Source: Candidatus Eremiobacterota bacterium
GTDB lineage: Bacteria > Vulcanimicrobiota > Vulcanimicrobiia > Vulcanimicrobiales > Vulcanimicrobiaceae
Assembly (NCBI GenBank): GCA_019240525.1
Contig: JAFAYE010000001.1
Coordinates: 2,577,300-2,641,299 of the forward strand
Length of the DNA: 64,000 bases
Direction: 5' to 3'
Shown: positions 44,733 through 53,703 of the stretch, piece by piece
How the letters are laid out: every line of letters starts with the position of its first letter
Position numbering within the stretch: position 1 is the first letter of the stretch
Notes under the pieces: model-generated
The model's database searches: none
What the model was told of the DNA's origin: nothing
Seen by the model: the letters and a program-made list of their open reading frames with translations, nothing else
Program-made: the position numbers and the translations under genes

Positions 44733-45713
44733 ATGCACCGCATTCTTACTCTTACTATCAGCCTCGCGGTACTATCGTCGTGCGGTCCGGGAAATCTGCC
44801 GTTTGTTTCGGGGGCTTCCGCAACGAACGCCGCGCAGCCCGCATCATCGTCGGGGCATGTACCGATCGTCGGTGGTTGCCAAATTTTTCCCGCCAACAAC
44901 CCTTGGAACACCGACATTTCGAACTACCCGCTCGATCCGCGCTCGTCGCAGTATATCGCGGCGCTGCCGGGCAATTTGCACCCCGACTTTGGGCAGGATC
45001 CGCATTACGGCATTCCATTTAATATCGTGCCGCGTTCGCAACCAAAAGTTCCGATCGTCTTTCACTACGCATCCCAGAGCGATCCGGGCCCATATCCAAT
45101 TCCGCCCCACGCGCAAATCGAGGGCGGACGGCACGCTACGGGTGACCGGCACGTGCTCGTGCTGCAAAAAGGCGTATGCAAACTCTACGAGATGTGGGAC
45201 GCATATCCGATGAATCACGGCCAAAGCTGGCACGCCGGCTCCGGCGCGATTTTTCACTTGGATTCGAACAAACTGCGACCCAATGGCTGGACGTCGGCGG
45301 ATGCAGCGGGCTTGCCGATTATTCCGGCGCTTGTGAAGTGCGCGGAGGTTCAAGCCGGAGAGATCGATCACGCGTTGCGCGTGACGTTCACACAAACGCA
45401 GGCCGGCTACATTCACCCGGCAACGCATTACGCCAGCAATAGCCGCGCTAAGGATCTCCCCCCGATGGGATTGCGTATCCGCATGAAGGCGTCGTACGAC
45501 ATATCGGGCATCGGCGGACAGGCGCACGTCATTGCCGTCGCCATGAAGAAGTACGGCATGTTCGTCGCCGATAATGGAACGAATTGGTATTTTCAAGGGC
45601 AAGGCGGAAAGCAATCCTCGTGTTGGAACGACAACGACCTCGATCAGCTCAAGAGCGTTCCCAACACGGCGTTTGAGGTCGTGAAGACGGGAAAAATTCT
45701 GCGTAAGTCATAG
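44733..45713 (+). CDS. Secreted lipoprotein of unknown function
   Basis: 326 residues. Lipobox LSSC at about residue 17. The protein has repeated tryptophans and an FPANNPWNTDIS start, plus histidines (HYASQSD, GGRHATGDRHVLVL, SWHAGSGAIFHL) that could form a sugar or metal site. AAGGAGG precedes the ATG. I do not recognise the family. Hairpin repeats follow within 15 nt. Confidence 0.7.
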   Translation: MHRILTLTISLAVLSSCGPGNLPFVSGASATNAAQPASSSGHVPIVGGCQIFPANNPWNTDISNYPLDPRSSQYIAALPGNLHPDFGQDPHYGIPFNIVPRSQPKVPIVFHYASQSDPGPYPIPPHAQIEGGRHATGDRHVLVLQKGVCKLYEMWDAYPMNHGQSWHAGSGAIFHLDSNKLRPNGWTSADAAGLPIIPALVKCAEVQAGEIDHALRVTFTQTQAGYIHPATHYASNSRAKDLPPMGLRIRMKASYDISGIGGQAHVIAVAMKKYGMFVADNGTNWYFQGQGGKQSSCWNDNDLDQLKSVPNTAFEVVKTGKILRKS

Positions 45714-45725
45714 CCGCGTCGAGCC

Positions 45726-45884
45726 ATCCTTCGACAGCCTCATCCTTCGACAGGCTCAGGATGACAATGATCCTTCGACAGGCTCATCCTTCGACAGGCT
45801 CAGGATGACAACGATCCTTCGACAGGCTCAGGATGACAAAGATCCTTCGACAGGCTCAGGATGACAAAAGATCCTTCGACACAG
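45726..45884. repeat. Hairpin repeat cluster 3 (about six units)
   Basis: Four full units with arms ATCCT/AGGAT and loop TCGACAGGCTC, plus partial copies at both ends, spaced by 3-20 nt. Lies between two co-directional genes. Confidence 0.92.
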
Positions 45885-45935
45885 CAAAGTTCGCCGGTTT
45901 GCGTTTCTGGGATATCCGGGGTGAGCGCCCCTTCG

Positions 45936-45941
45936 TATAAT
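45936..45941 (+). promoter_or_regulatory. -10 (TATAAT) for the sulfatase
   Basis: A perfect TATAAT that covers the upstream in-frame ATG at 45940, so that ATG cannot be translated from this promoter. The ATG at 45970 then has a leader of about 20 nt with GAAGGGAG. Confidence 0.5.
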
Positions 45942-45969
45942 GAGCAAAGAAGGGAGTACTCACAAGATC

Positions 45970-47484
45970 ATGGCCGCTAAGAAGCCAAATATTCTTATTC
46001 TCTGGGGCGACGATATCGGCATCTGGAACCTTAGCCGATTCAGCAACGGTATGATGGGATACCGGACGCCCAACATCGATCGGGTCGCTAATGAAGGCGG
46101 CCTGTTTACCGACTACTACTCGCAGCAAAGCTGTACCGCAGGTCGGGCATGTTTTATCACCGGCCAGAACCCGATTCGCACGGGTCTGACAAAGGTCGGG
46201 ATGCCGGGCGCCACCGTCGGCCTGCAGTCCGAAGATCCGACGATTGCGGAAATGCTCAAGCCACTCGGTTATGCCTGTGGCCAGTTCGGCAAGAACCATC
46301 TCGGCGATCGCAACGAGTTCTTGCCGACGGTTCACGGTTTCGATGAGTTCTTCGGCAATCTGTATCACCTCAATGCCGAGGAAGAGCCCGAGCTGCCGGA
46401 CTATCCGAAGATGCCCTGGTTCAAGGAGCAGTTTGGTCCCCGAGGCGTGCTGCACTGCACCGCTACCGACACGAACGACAAGACCGTCGACCCGCGCTGG
46501 GGTAAAGTCGGCAGACAGAAAGTCGTGGATACCGGTCCGCTGACAAAAAAACGGATGGAAACGATCGACGAGGAGATCACGACCGCGGCCCTCGACTGGA
46601 TGGAAAAACAAGCGAAGGCCGATCAGCCGTTTTTCCTTTGGTACAATTCCACGGCGATGCACTTCAGGACGCACGTCGCTGAAAAGAATCTCGGGAAGAG
46701 CGGTCAGGATCCTTACAGCGACCGCATGGTCGTGCATGACGAGCAGATCGGCATGATACTCGATAAACTCGACGAGTTGGGAATCGCCGACAACACGATT
46801 GTGATGTATTCGACCGACAACGGACCGGAAAACGATACCTGGCCGGATGGCGCAAGCACGCCGTTCCGCGGGCAGAAGGATTCGAACTGGGAAGGCGGTT
46901 GGCGCGTGCCCTGCTTCATCCGCTGGCCCGGCACGATTAAGCCGGGCGCGATCTTCAATGGGATCGTTTCTCACATCGACATGTTCCCAACGCTGCTGGC
47001 GGCGGCCGGCAACCCCGACGTTACGAAGCAACTGCTCGATGGCTGCACGGTCGATGGCACGAAATACAACGTGCATCTCGATGGTTACAATATGATTCCG
47101 TACTTTAGCGGAGCATCAAAGGAGAGCCCTCGCAACGCCATCATGTACTTCAGCGACGACGGCGACGTTATCGCGGTCCGCGTCGGCGATTGGAAATTCA
47201 ACCTGGCGCTGCAACGCGCGAATAGGATGGAACAATGGGCCGAACCATTCGTAAAGCTGCGCCTGCCGCACATCGTAAGCATGCGGCGCGATCCCTTTGA
47301 ACGGGCGGATTTCAACTCCAACACCTACTGGGATTGGGTGGTTGACCACGCACCGCAGCTGTATCTCATGCAGGCGGTCGTAGCTCAACAAATCGATGCC
47401 TTCGCGAAGTTTCCCCCGCGGCAGAAACCCGCTTCCTTTAATCTGGATTCGGTCATGGCGCAGGTGGCGACGCCGCACGGCTAA
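45970..47484 (+). CDS. Arylsulfatase
   Basis: 504 residues. The metal-binding start PNILILWGDDIG and the active-site SCTAGRA (C-x-A-x-R, a variant of C-x-P-x-R, with Cys becoming formylglycine) are visible, as is the GKNHLGDRNE block. No signal peptide, so it is probably cytoplasmic or exported in an unusual way. ATG 45970 is chosen because of the Shine-Dalgarno site and the TATAAT placement. A 406-codon open frame on the other strand has no support. Confidence 0.9.
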   Translation: MAAKKPNILILWGDDIGIWNLSRFSNGMMGYRTPNIDRVANEGGLFTDYYSQQSCTAGRACFITGQNPIRTGLTKVGMPGATVGLQSEDPTIAEMLKPLGYACGQFGKNHLGDRNEFLPTVHGFDEFFGNLYHLNAEEEPELPDYPKMPWFKEQFGPRGVLHCTATDTNDKTVDPRWGKVGRQKVVDTGPLTKKRMETIDEEITTAALDWMEKQAKADQPFFLWYNSTAMHFRTHVAEKNLGKSGQDPYSDRMVVHDEQIGMILDKLDELGIADNTIVMYSTDNGPENDTWPDGASTPFRGQKDSNWEGGWRVPCFIRWPGTIKPGAIFNGIVSHIDMFPTLLAAAGNPDVTKQLLDGCTVDGTKYNVHLDGYNMIPYFSGASKESPRNAIMYFSDDGDVIAVRVGDWKFNLALQRANRMEQWAEPFVKLRLPHIVSMRRDPFERADFNSNTYWDWVVDHAPQLYLMQAVVAQQIDAFAKFPPRQKPASFNLDSVMAQVATPHG

Positions 47485-47496
47485 AGTTCCGAAGGG

Positions 47497-48771
47497 ATGA
47501 CGAAAGACGCGATGGCGGCGGAAGCCGCCATCTCCGCGCGGGTAGGAGAGTTTTACGAACGTCATCCCTACCCTCCGCCCAAAGACGACCTCGCCGAGTA
47601 CCGGCGAATGTGGGACGAGCGCCGGCGACGAGCCGAGTCCTTTTTGTTTTGGCCCGGTGAATCGTACCGCGAGGACCGCAGCATCTTGGTTGCAGGATGC
47701 GGCACAGTGCAAGCCGCGCATTACGCGGTACGCTGGCCGCGGGCGCGCGTGGTAGGTATTGATGCCAGTGAAGCCGGCATCGAGTTTACACAACAGCTCA
47801 AGCATAAGCATGGGCTGAAGAATTTGGAGTTACGCCGGCTCGTTGTGGAACGGGCCGTTGAACTGCAGGAACGCTTCGATCACGTGGTGTGCACTGGGGT
47901 GTTGCATCACTTACCCGACCCGGACGCTGGGCTTTGCGCCTTGCGCGAGGTGCTCGAAGTCGGCGGCGCGATGCACGTCATGGTTTACGCGCCCTACGGA
48001 CGGACGGGGGTCTACATAATCCAGGATTATTGCCGGCGGCTTGGCATCGGTGCGACACCCAGTGAAATTCGCGAGCTTGCGACTACGTTGCAATCGTTGC
48101 CGGCCGACCACCCGATCGCCCCTCTTCTTCGCAGCTCTCGCGATTTTTCAAACGAGGCGGGCCTTGCCGACGCGCTGCTTCATCCAAACGACCGGGCTTA
48201 CTCCGTGCCGCAGCTAATGGATTTTTTGGCGCGCGGCGGCTTACGCTTCGGACGCTGGATTCGTCAGGCGCCGTACCTGGCGTCGTGCGGGGCAATTGCG
48301 ACCACTCCGCACGCGCGCATTCTCGCAAGAATGAGCCAAGCGGAACAATATGCCGCGCTCGAACTCTTTCGAGGCACCATGGTACGCCATAGCGCGGTTG
48401 TCTATCGAACGGACGATCGCGCGCACCCTGAGCGCATCGATTTTTCAGGTGAGGAATGGCGCGGCCACATTCCGATTCGTCTTCCCGATACGATCGCGGT
48501 GCGCGACCGTGTACCGGAGGGCGCTGCGGCGGTATTGATAAACCGCAATCACACCTATACGGACTTGTATCTTCCGATCACGCCGCGACAGGACCAACTA
48601 TTGGCGGCGATTGACGGCAAGCGGACCGTCGGCGAGATCTGTGCTAACAAGGATTTCGAACCCGCGCGAACGTTTTTCGAGCAGCTCTGGTTTTGGGACC
48701 AGATCGTTTTCGATACATCCTTCGACAGGCTCATCCTTCGACAGGCTCATCCTTCGACAGGCTCAGGATGA
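47497..48771 (+). CDS. SAM-dependent methyltransferase with C-terminal repeat-derived tail
   Basis: 424 residues. The Rossmann SAM motif ILVAGCGTVQAAHYAV and the HHLPDPDAGL block mark a class I methyltransferase (about 1-170); the C-terminal half (about 330-400) is a small extra domain. The last ~19 residues (SFDRLILRQAHPSTGSG) are translated from the hairpin repeats, which also give the stop. It starts 12 nt after the sulfatase stop, so it is probably co-transcribed. Confidence 0.85.
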   Translation: MTKDAMAAEAAISARVGEFYERHPYPPPKDDLAEYRRMWDERRRRAESFLFWPGESYREDRSILVAGCGTVQAAHYAVRWPRARVVGIDASEAGIEFTQQLKHKHGLKNLELRRLVVERAVELQERFDHVVCTGVLHHLPDPDAGLCALREVLEVGGAMHVMVYAPYGRTGVYIIQDYCRRLGIGATPSEIRELATTLQSLPADHPIAPLLRSSRDFSNEAGLADALLHPNDRAYSVPQLMDFLARGGLRFGRWIRQAPYLASCGAIATTPHARILARMSQAEQYAALELFRGTMVRHSAVVYRTDDRAHPERIDFSGEEWRGHIPIRLPDTIAVRDRVPEGAAAVLINRNHTYTDLYLPITPRQDQLLAAIDGKRTVGEICANKDFEPARTFFEQLWFWDQIVFDTSFDRLILRQAHPSTGSG

Positions 48772-48994
48772 CAGAGCGGCTACACCCTTCGACAAGCTCA
48801 GGGTGACACAGAACATCCTTCGACAGGCTCAGGATGACAGAGCGGCTACATCCTTCGACAGGCTCAGGATGACAGAGCGGCTACATCCTTCGACGGGCTC
48901 ATCCTTCGACAGGCTCAGGATGACACAGGAGGCCATCCTTCGACGGACTCAGGATGACACAGCGGCTACGCCCTTCGACAGGCTCAGGGTGACA
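48716..48994. repeat. Hairpin repeat cluster 4 (about nine units)
   Basis: The largest cluster. Arms are ATCCT/AGGAT and ACCCT/AGGGT. A spacer AGAGCGGCTAC recurs between units, so some copies arose by tandem duplication of repeat plus spacer. It carries the stop codons of both converging genes. Confidence 0.93.
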
Positions 48995-49976
48995 TGGGGG
49001 GCGTGATGATGACTTTGCCGCTCGCGCCGCCGGCGACGCGGCGGTAGGCTTCGGGCGCTCGCGCGAGCGGGAAGCGTTCGGCGATGGTGGGCGGCGCGAG
49101 GGCGCGCGATTCGAGCAAAGGATCGAGCTTGGTCAGAATCGTCGCGACTTCGCGCAAACTGAACTTCGCCGAATCGAATCCGATTAGTCGCTGCTCGGCG
49201 CGATACAGAGCGAACAGATCCAGCGTTACCTCGCGCCCGGCCGCCGCGGAAATCACGACCATGCGGCCGCCAATCCCAAGTGCGCCGAGAAGCTGCTCGA
49301 AGATCGGGGCACCGACGACGTTGAGCGCCACGTTAGCGAGTTTGCCGTTTGTCGCCGTTCGAACGACATCGGCAAGATCGTTGCGGTCGGTGCGTGCAAC
49401 GACGTCGAGGCCCAGCTGCGCAACCGATGCGGCCTCGCGTTCATCGCGGACGAGGCCGATAACGTTTGCACCCAGGGCCCGGGCGATTTGCGCCGCGGCG
49501 CTACCGACGGCACCGTTTGCGCCGGATATTATGGCCCACTCTCCCGGCTGCAGTTGCGCCACGTCGACCAACGTACTCCAGGCCGTAACGAACGGGACGC
49601 CCATTGCCGCCGCCTGCTCGGCGGAAAGGTCGGCAGGGCGAATTGCAACGGCGTCGCGCGGCAGTCGAATGTATTGCGCGTGGGCCCCGTCGCGCGTGAG
49701 TCCGAGCTCGCCGCCTCCCGAACCCCATACGTTTTTTCCGATCAAATCGGTCGGTCCGTCGACGACGCGACCGGCGAAGTCGCGCCCCAGGATACGAGGC
49801 AGCGTCGCGCTCGGGAATCGTCCAAGCGCGATTCCCACGTCGCTCGGATTGACCCCGGCCGCCTCGATAGCGACGAGTACGTCGTCGTCCTTACCGGGCG
49901 CGGGATCGTCGACGTCGCGGACTTGCAGATCGTCGAGCGTCGCGTATCGATCGATTTGAAGTGCCTTCATGGTCAC
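48984..49976 (-). CDS. NADPH:quinone reductase-like MDR oxidoreductase
   Basis: 330 residues. GroES-like N-terminal domain (about 25-110) and a Rossmann domain with ISGANGAVGSAAAQIARALG. No zinc ligands are seen, as in the quinone oxidoreductase branch of the MDR family. The last residues (Met-Ser-Pro) and the stop lie in the hairpin repeat. The start overlaps the stop of the propeller gene (ATGA). Confidence 0.88.
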   Translation of the reverse strand: MTMKALQIDRYATLDDLQVRDVDDPAPGKDDDVLVAIEAAGVNPSDVGIALGRFPSATLPRILGRDFAGRVVDGPTDLIGKNVWGSGGGELGLTRDGAHAQYIRLPRDAVAIRPADLSAEQAAAMGVPFVTAWSTLVDVAQLQPGEWAIISGANGAVGSAAAQIARALGANVIGLVRDEREAASVAQLGLDVVARTDRNDLADVVRTATNGKLANVALNVVGAPIFEQLLGALGIGGRMVVISAAAGREVTLDLFALYRAEQRLIGFDSAKFSLREVATILTKLDPLLESRALAPPTIAERFPLARAPEAYRRVAGGASGKVIITPPMSP

Positions 49977-51280
49977 TTCGCCAGGTAGCGCGCCACCGCG
50001 AGGCCAGGCGAAGGACTGCCCGAGGCCAGAAGGTTGCCTGCCGCAACGATCTTGCCATCGGTTTGAACGGTCAATGCGGTTGCCACCGAGCCGCCGCCGA
50101 ACGTGACGACGCGTCCACTATCGCCGAACGACGGATCGAGCGCGCCGGTCGCAAGAAGCCGAGCAACGCCGAAGACGCTTTGATGGCTTGCAGTCGAGCC
50201 GATGCCGGCAACGAGCAACGCGCCGTTCGCGGCTACTTCGACATCTTTGGGCGTATTGGCAGCCGGTGAATCAAACGCAAACGGCGTGACCGTATAGTTC
50301 GGGTCGGGCGCTTGATTTCGCAAAAGGCGGAGGACCTGCACCTCGTTACCACTTCCTTTGCTCACGGTCGACCATTGCAACAGCTTTCCATCCGGCTGGA
50401 ACTCGTTCGATCCTTGGAAGGTGAGGCTGCCGGTATGGGCGACACTGACGAGGGTTCCGCCGCGATCGTTTTGCTCGAGGCGTCCGTTGGATGAAAACCG
50501 CGCCATGAGCCCGTTCGACGAATCGAACTGTCCGCCGCAGACCAAGATGTCTCCGTTGGATTGCAGACCCATCGCCGTCACACCACCAACGGCGTCAACA
50601 GCCACAACTCCGTTCGCACCGAAACTGGCATCGGGATTTCCGCTTGAATCGAAGCGGGCGAGTGATGTTCGATGGGAGTCGCTCGTTGGATTCAGGGCAA
50701 AACCGCCCGCGATAACGTCGCCGTTGGATTGAACGAGGATTACGAGCGTGCCGTTGGAGGTTCCGGCGAGGTAGTCGAACCGCACCACACCACCTTTACC
50801 GAAGGTCGCATCGAGGTTGCCGTTCGTTTGTAGGCGCACGAGCTCGGCGTCTCGATCGCCATTGGACGATGCAATTCCGCCGACCAAGAGTTTGCCGTCG
50901 GGCTGAAGCGCCATCGCATATGCCGCATAGAGGTCGAGCGAGACGGAACCGTTATGACCGAAGCTTTTGTCAAGAGATCCGTTTGGCATCAGGCGAACGA
51001 CAGCATTCTGGGCTTGCCCGGTTCCATTGCTGCCGATCACGATCCGGCCGTCGGGCTGCTCTAGCGCCATCATTGGTTCCATCGAGGAGGCGAGGACGAC
51101 TTTGCCTCCTTTACCGAAGGTCGGGTCGAGCGAGCCCGCTTGGTGATTCGCTCGCTCGGTGGAGGTCGTCACGATCGGAAGTCCGGTGGAACCGAGTGAC
51201 GACTGCGCCCCTCCGGCGCAGCCGGCGAGTATTGCCACGAGCGGCACCGCCGTCGATCGTAAGTTCAAAGAAGCCTCCAT
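49973..51280 (-). CDS. Delta-60 repeat beta-propeller lipoprotein
   Basis: 435 residues. Lipobox ILAGC (about residue 21). At least six delta-60-type repeats: LDPTFGKGGKV, LDKSFGHNGSV, LDATFGKGGVV, PDASFGANGVV and LDPSFGDSGRV, each with an LQPDGK-like line. Extracellular and probably adhesive or structural. Upstream of and overlapping the MDR oxidoreductase gene. Confidence 0.82.
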   Translation of the reverse strand: MEASLNLRSTAVPLVAILAGCAGGAQSSLGSTGLPIVTTSTERANHQAGSLDPTFGKGGKVVLASSMEPMMALEQPDGRIVIGSNGTGQAQNAVVRLMPNGSLDKSFGHNGSVSLDLYAAYAMALQPDGKLLVGGIASSNGDRDAELVRLQTNGNLDATFGKGGVVRFDYLAGTSNGTLVILVQSNGDVIAGGFALNPTSDSHRTSLARFDSSGNPDASFGANGVVAVDAVGGVTAMGLQSNGDILVCGGQFDSSNGLMARFSSNGRLEQNDRGGTLVSVAHTGSLTFQGSNEFQPDGKLLQWSTVSKGSGNEVQVLRLLRNQAPDPNYTVTPFAFDSPAANTPKDVEVAANGALLVAGIGSTASHQSVFGVARLLATGALDPSFGDSGRVVTFGGGSVATALTVQTDGKIVAAGNLLASGSPSPGLAVARYLAK

Positions 51281-51459
51281 TCGAAATCTCGTCCTCGGAG
51301 CATGGTCTTCACGGAATCTACGCAGGATTCATGAAGAAATTCTGAGTTCCGTTCGGGTGCAGCGACCGGGTGGCTCCTTGTTCAGCCAAAGAGCGTTCGC
51401 GCCTGGAGCGCAGGGGTTCGACGGTTTGTCGTGAGGCCAACCTTGGGAAGGCTAGAAAT

Positions 51460-51891
51460 ATGTGCACGCGTGGGGTGCTGTGGCGGTACGAAAGCTCAGA
51501 TGCCATAGATTGCCTCACCGAGCGCCGAAATTTCCTCGAGGCCGTTCGAGAGCACCGAGACTGGGAAGTCGACGACGAGGCGGCCAAAGTCGTTTTCACG
51601 GAACTGGTTGCTAATGTCGTGAGGCATGCGCCCGGGCCGATTGAGGTCACGCTGGAATGCGATGGATGCAGCCTCCTGCTGAACGTTTCGGATCGCGGCT
51701 CGGGATTCGCATACGAGCCGAAACTCCCCGAGAACCTGCTCGCCGAAGGGGGACGCGGCCTCTATATCGTTTCGCGGCTTGCGACCGAGGTTCGCATTGA
51801 GGTGAATAAGAGGCTCGGCTTGAACGTCGCTGCAAAATTACCCGCGCGCAAGATGAACAACCGGGCCGCTCGTTCGAGCGGTCACCATTGA
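51460..51891 (+). CDS. RsbW-like anti-sigma factor / serine kinase ATPase
   Basis: 143 residues, a lone HATPase_c_2 domain. The N-box FTELVANVVRHA and the G2-box GGRGLYIVSRL are intact, with DRGSGF between them. ATG 51460 is chosen with GGGAAGG upstream. The family works by phosphorylating an anti-sigma antagonist. It could work with the SpoIIE phosphatase at 14827-17274, but this is inference. Confidence 0.85.
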   Translation: MCTRGVLWRYESSDAIDCLTERRNFLEAVREHRDWEVDDEAAKVVFTELVANVVRHAPGPIEVTLECDGCSLLLNVSDRGSGFAYEPKLPENLLAEGGRGLYIVSRLATEVRIEVNKRLGLNVAAKLPARKMNNRAARSSGHH

Positions 51892-52652
51892 TACAGGCTG
51901 CCTCGTTTTCCGTCCAGCGTGCAGCCGATCGCGCGTGTTTCGATCATGGCTGGTTGAAGACGTGCCACTCGTTTAGTTTCGCGAGCTACTACGATCCGCA
52001 GAACGTCAACTGGGGAGCGCTACGAGTGCTCAATGACGATGTCGTCGCTCCGGGCCAGGGTTTCCCGACGCATCCGCATCGAGACATGGAAATCATCACG
52101 TACGTGCTCGCGGGGCATCTGGAGCATACCGATTCGACCGGCAGCCATGGCGTCGTCGGTCCCGGGGGCGCGCAGTTCATGAGTGCCGGTACCGGCGTGC
52201 AGCATTCCGAATTCAATTATTCGAAAGACCGTCCGCTGCACTTCTTGCAGATGTGGGTCTTACCGCGTGAGTTGGGGTCCCGTCCCGCCTACGGACAAAT
52301 CGAGTTTACCGACGGCGAGCGGCTCAATCGGTGGCTCCCCGTTGCGAGCGGTTATCCGAAAGTCGAGGCGCCGGTTAAAATTACCGCCGATGCGGCATTC
52401 TTAGTGACGCATGTCGCGGACGGTGCCTTCGTACGCCACCCGTTTGCGCCCCACCGTTTGGGCTTTCTCTTTCTTGCCGCGGGCACAGCAAACGTTGAGG
52501 CGTTGAGCGAGACCGACGAAGTCGTCGCCAGCGAATCATTGAGCGCCGGCGACGCGGTTCGCATGTCGAACATTGGGCGCGTGATTCTTCGCGCGGACCG
52601 GGAGGCCATCGCGGTTCTGTGGGATCTTGCGAAAGAGGATCTGCACACTTAA
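51888..52652 (+). CDS. Pirin family protein
   Basis: 254 residues, double cupin. Iron ligands fit HPHRDMEI and VQHSEFN. Related proteins are quercetinase-like or transcription co-regulators. The TTG start overlaps the RsbW-like stop by 4 nt, so the two are translationally coupled. Confidence 0.9.
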   Translation: MIQAASFSVQRAADRACFDHGWLKTCHSFSFASYYDPQNVNWGALRVLNDDVVAPGQGFPTHPHRDMEIITYVLAGHLEHTDSTGSHGVVGPGGAQFMSAGTGVQHSEFNYSKDRPLHFLQMWVLPRELGSRPAYGQIEFTDGERLNRWLPVASGYPKVEAPVKITADAAFLVTHVADGAFVRHPFAPHRLGFLFLAAGTANVEALSETDEVVASESLSAGDAVRMSNIGRVILRADREAIAVLWDLAKEDLHT

Positions 52653-52658
52653 GTTCGC

Positions 52659-52704
52659 TTAACAAATCGCCATCGCAATGCCGTAAAATCGGTACAAATG
52701 TACC
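52659..52704 (+). promoter_or_regulatory. Promoter with palindromic site
   Basis: TTAACA (52659-52664) and TAAAAT (52684-52689), spacing 19. The palindrome GGTACAAATGTACC (52691-52704) covers the expected transcription start. It could be a repressor site for the small membrane protein gene. Confidence 0.45.
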
Positions 52705-52858
52705 AAGGAAGCCGCAATTCTCGAGCGCAAGTCGACAGTGCTCTGGTGTTGCTCCGGCCGTTTGAGGAGATCTTCACCCGAGCAAAGGGTCACCCCGGGC
52801 ATGGGGCGGCCCTTCTTGATGCGAGAGCACTACCAGAGGAGCGAGCAGCGAGCCCACG
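52705..52858. other. Unexplained 150-nt leader
   Basis: An open frame from ATG 52698 (75 codons) crosses this region in leaderless position but shows no protein character. It might instead be an untranslated leader or small RNA with GC-rich pairing (GGGTCACCCCGGGC). Confidence 0.35.
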
Positions 52859-53149
52859 ATGCGACCGCGCGGAAAAGGTCGGACGCCGCTTCGAAAACCC
52901 GCAGCTTATGCGATCGCAATGCTGATTGCCGCGGCGTTGGCTTTTCAGCTAATCTTTCGCTATCAATACCTACAGATCGATGGTGCGCTGTGGCGGCTCG
53001 ATCGCGTGACCCAGCAGATGTGCGAAATGAACGTCGGCGGCGTACGCTGTCAGGTTTCTTCGCCGAGTACGAGCGTCAGTACGAGCACGACGACGAGCAC
53101 GAGTACGAGCACAAGCACAAGCCTGAAGGCCCGCGTCAACCATAAATGA
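52859..53149 (+). CDS. Small membrane protein with Ser/Thr repeat tail
   Basis: 96 residues. Basic N-terminus, one transmembrane helix (about 16-34), a short extracytoplasmic part with two cysteines (MCEMNVGGVRC) and a low-complexity STSTST stretch (about 68-88). Plausible but not recognised. Confidence 0.5.
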   Translation: MRPRGKGRTPLRKPAAYAIAMLIAAALAFQLIFRYQYLQIDGALWRLDRVTQQMCEMNVGGVRCQVSSPSTSVSTSTTTSTSTSTSTSLKARVNHK

Positions 53150-53170
53150 CCGAAGCGGTTTTAAGGCTAT

Positions 53171-53653
53171 ATGCTCAAAGTTAACACGAAAGAAATCGCC
53201 GAAGAGACGTGGGCGTCGCCGAAGGGAAAGTTTGTTTGCGCGGGTGTCCAGGTGTCGGAGGCCTTAGGCCGTAAGCCGAACAGCACCGACCTTCGCGAAC
53301 GCCACCCCTTTGACGTTGAGATTCAGCGCATCCCTCCGGGGAAGCGCAACTATCCATATCATTCCCACAGCGCCCAGTGGGAATTCTATCATGTGATCTC
53401 CGGCACAGGGACCGTTCGGCACGATGAAGGGACGACCGCGATAGAACCGGGCGACGCATTCATCTTCGAACCCGGCAAACCGCATCAGCTCATTAACGAC
53501 GGCACTGAAGACTTAGTATTGTACGTCATTGCGGACAATCCGATTGGTAGCACGAGCGATTACCCCGACAGCAACAAATGGTCGGTGGGGCCGCCGGATC
53601 GCCGAATCCTCGTGCGTTCGGAGCCGCTCGACTACTTTGACGGCGAGGAATAA
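53171..53653 (+). CDS. Cupin protein
   Basis: 160 residues, single cupin with both motifs: YPYHSHSAQWEFYHVISG and PGDAFIFEPGKPHQLIN. Metal binding is likely. The C-terminal part resembles cupins that act on sugars. No operon partner; downstream is convergent. Confidence 0.85.
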   Translation: MLKVNTKEIAEETWASPKGKFVCAGVQVSEALGRKPNSTDLRERHPFDVEIQRIPPGKRNYPYHSHSAQWEFYHVISGTGTVRHDEGTTAIEPGDAFIFEPGKPHQLINDGTEDLVLYVIADNPIGSTSDYPDSNKWSVGPPDRRILVRSEPLDYFDGEE

Positions 53654-53703
53654 ACTATAGCGTCGCCGCCGTGCTGTTCGCTATCGGCGGCGACGCTTGA
53701 GCG

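Noticed and set aside
45856-47076. 406-aa ORF opposite the sulfatase
   Set aside because: The + strand has the full sulfatase motif set; the antisense frame has no motif.
48716-48994. CRISPR array
   Set aside because: Repeats are self-complementary hairpins with spacers of variable length (0-13 nt) that themselves recur, and no cas genes are near.
48611-49006. 131-aa ORF over the repeat cluster
   Set aside because: The protein is only the repeat translated in several frames; it overlaps the methyltransferase end.
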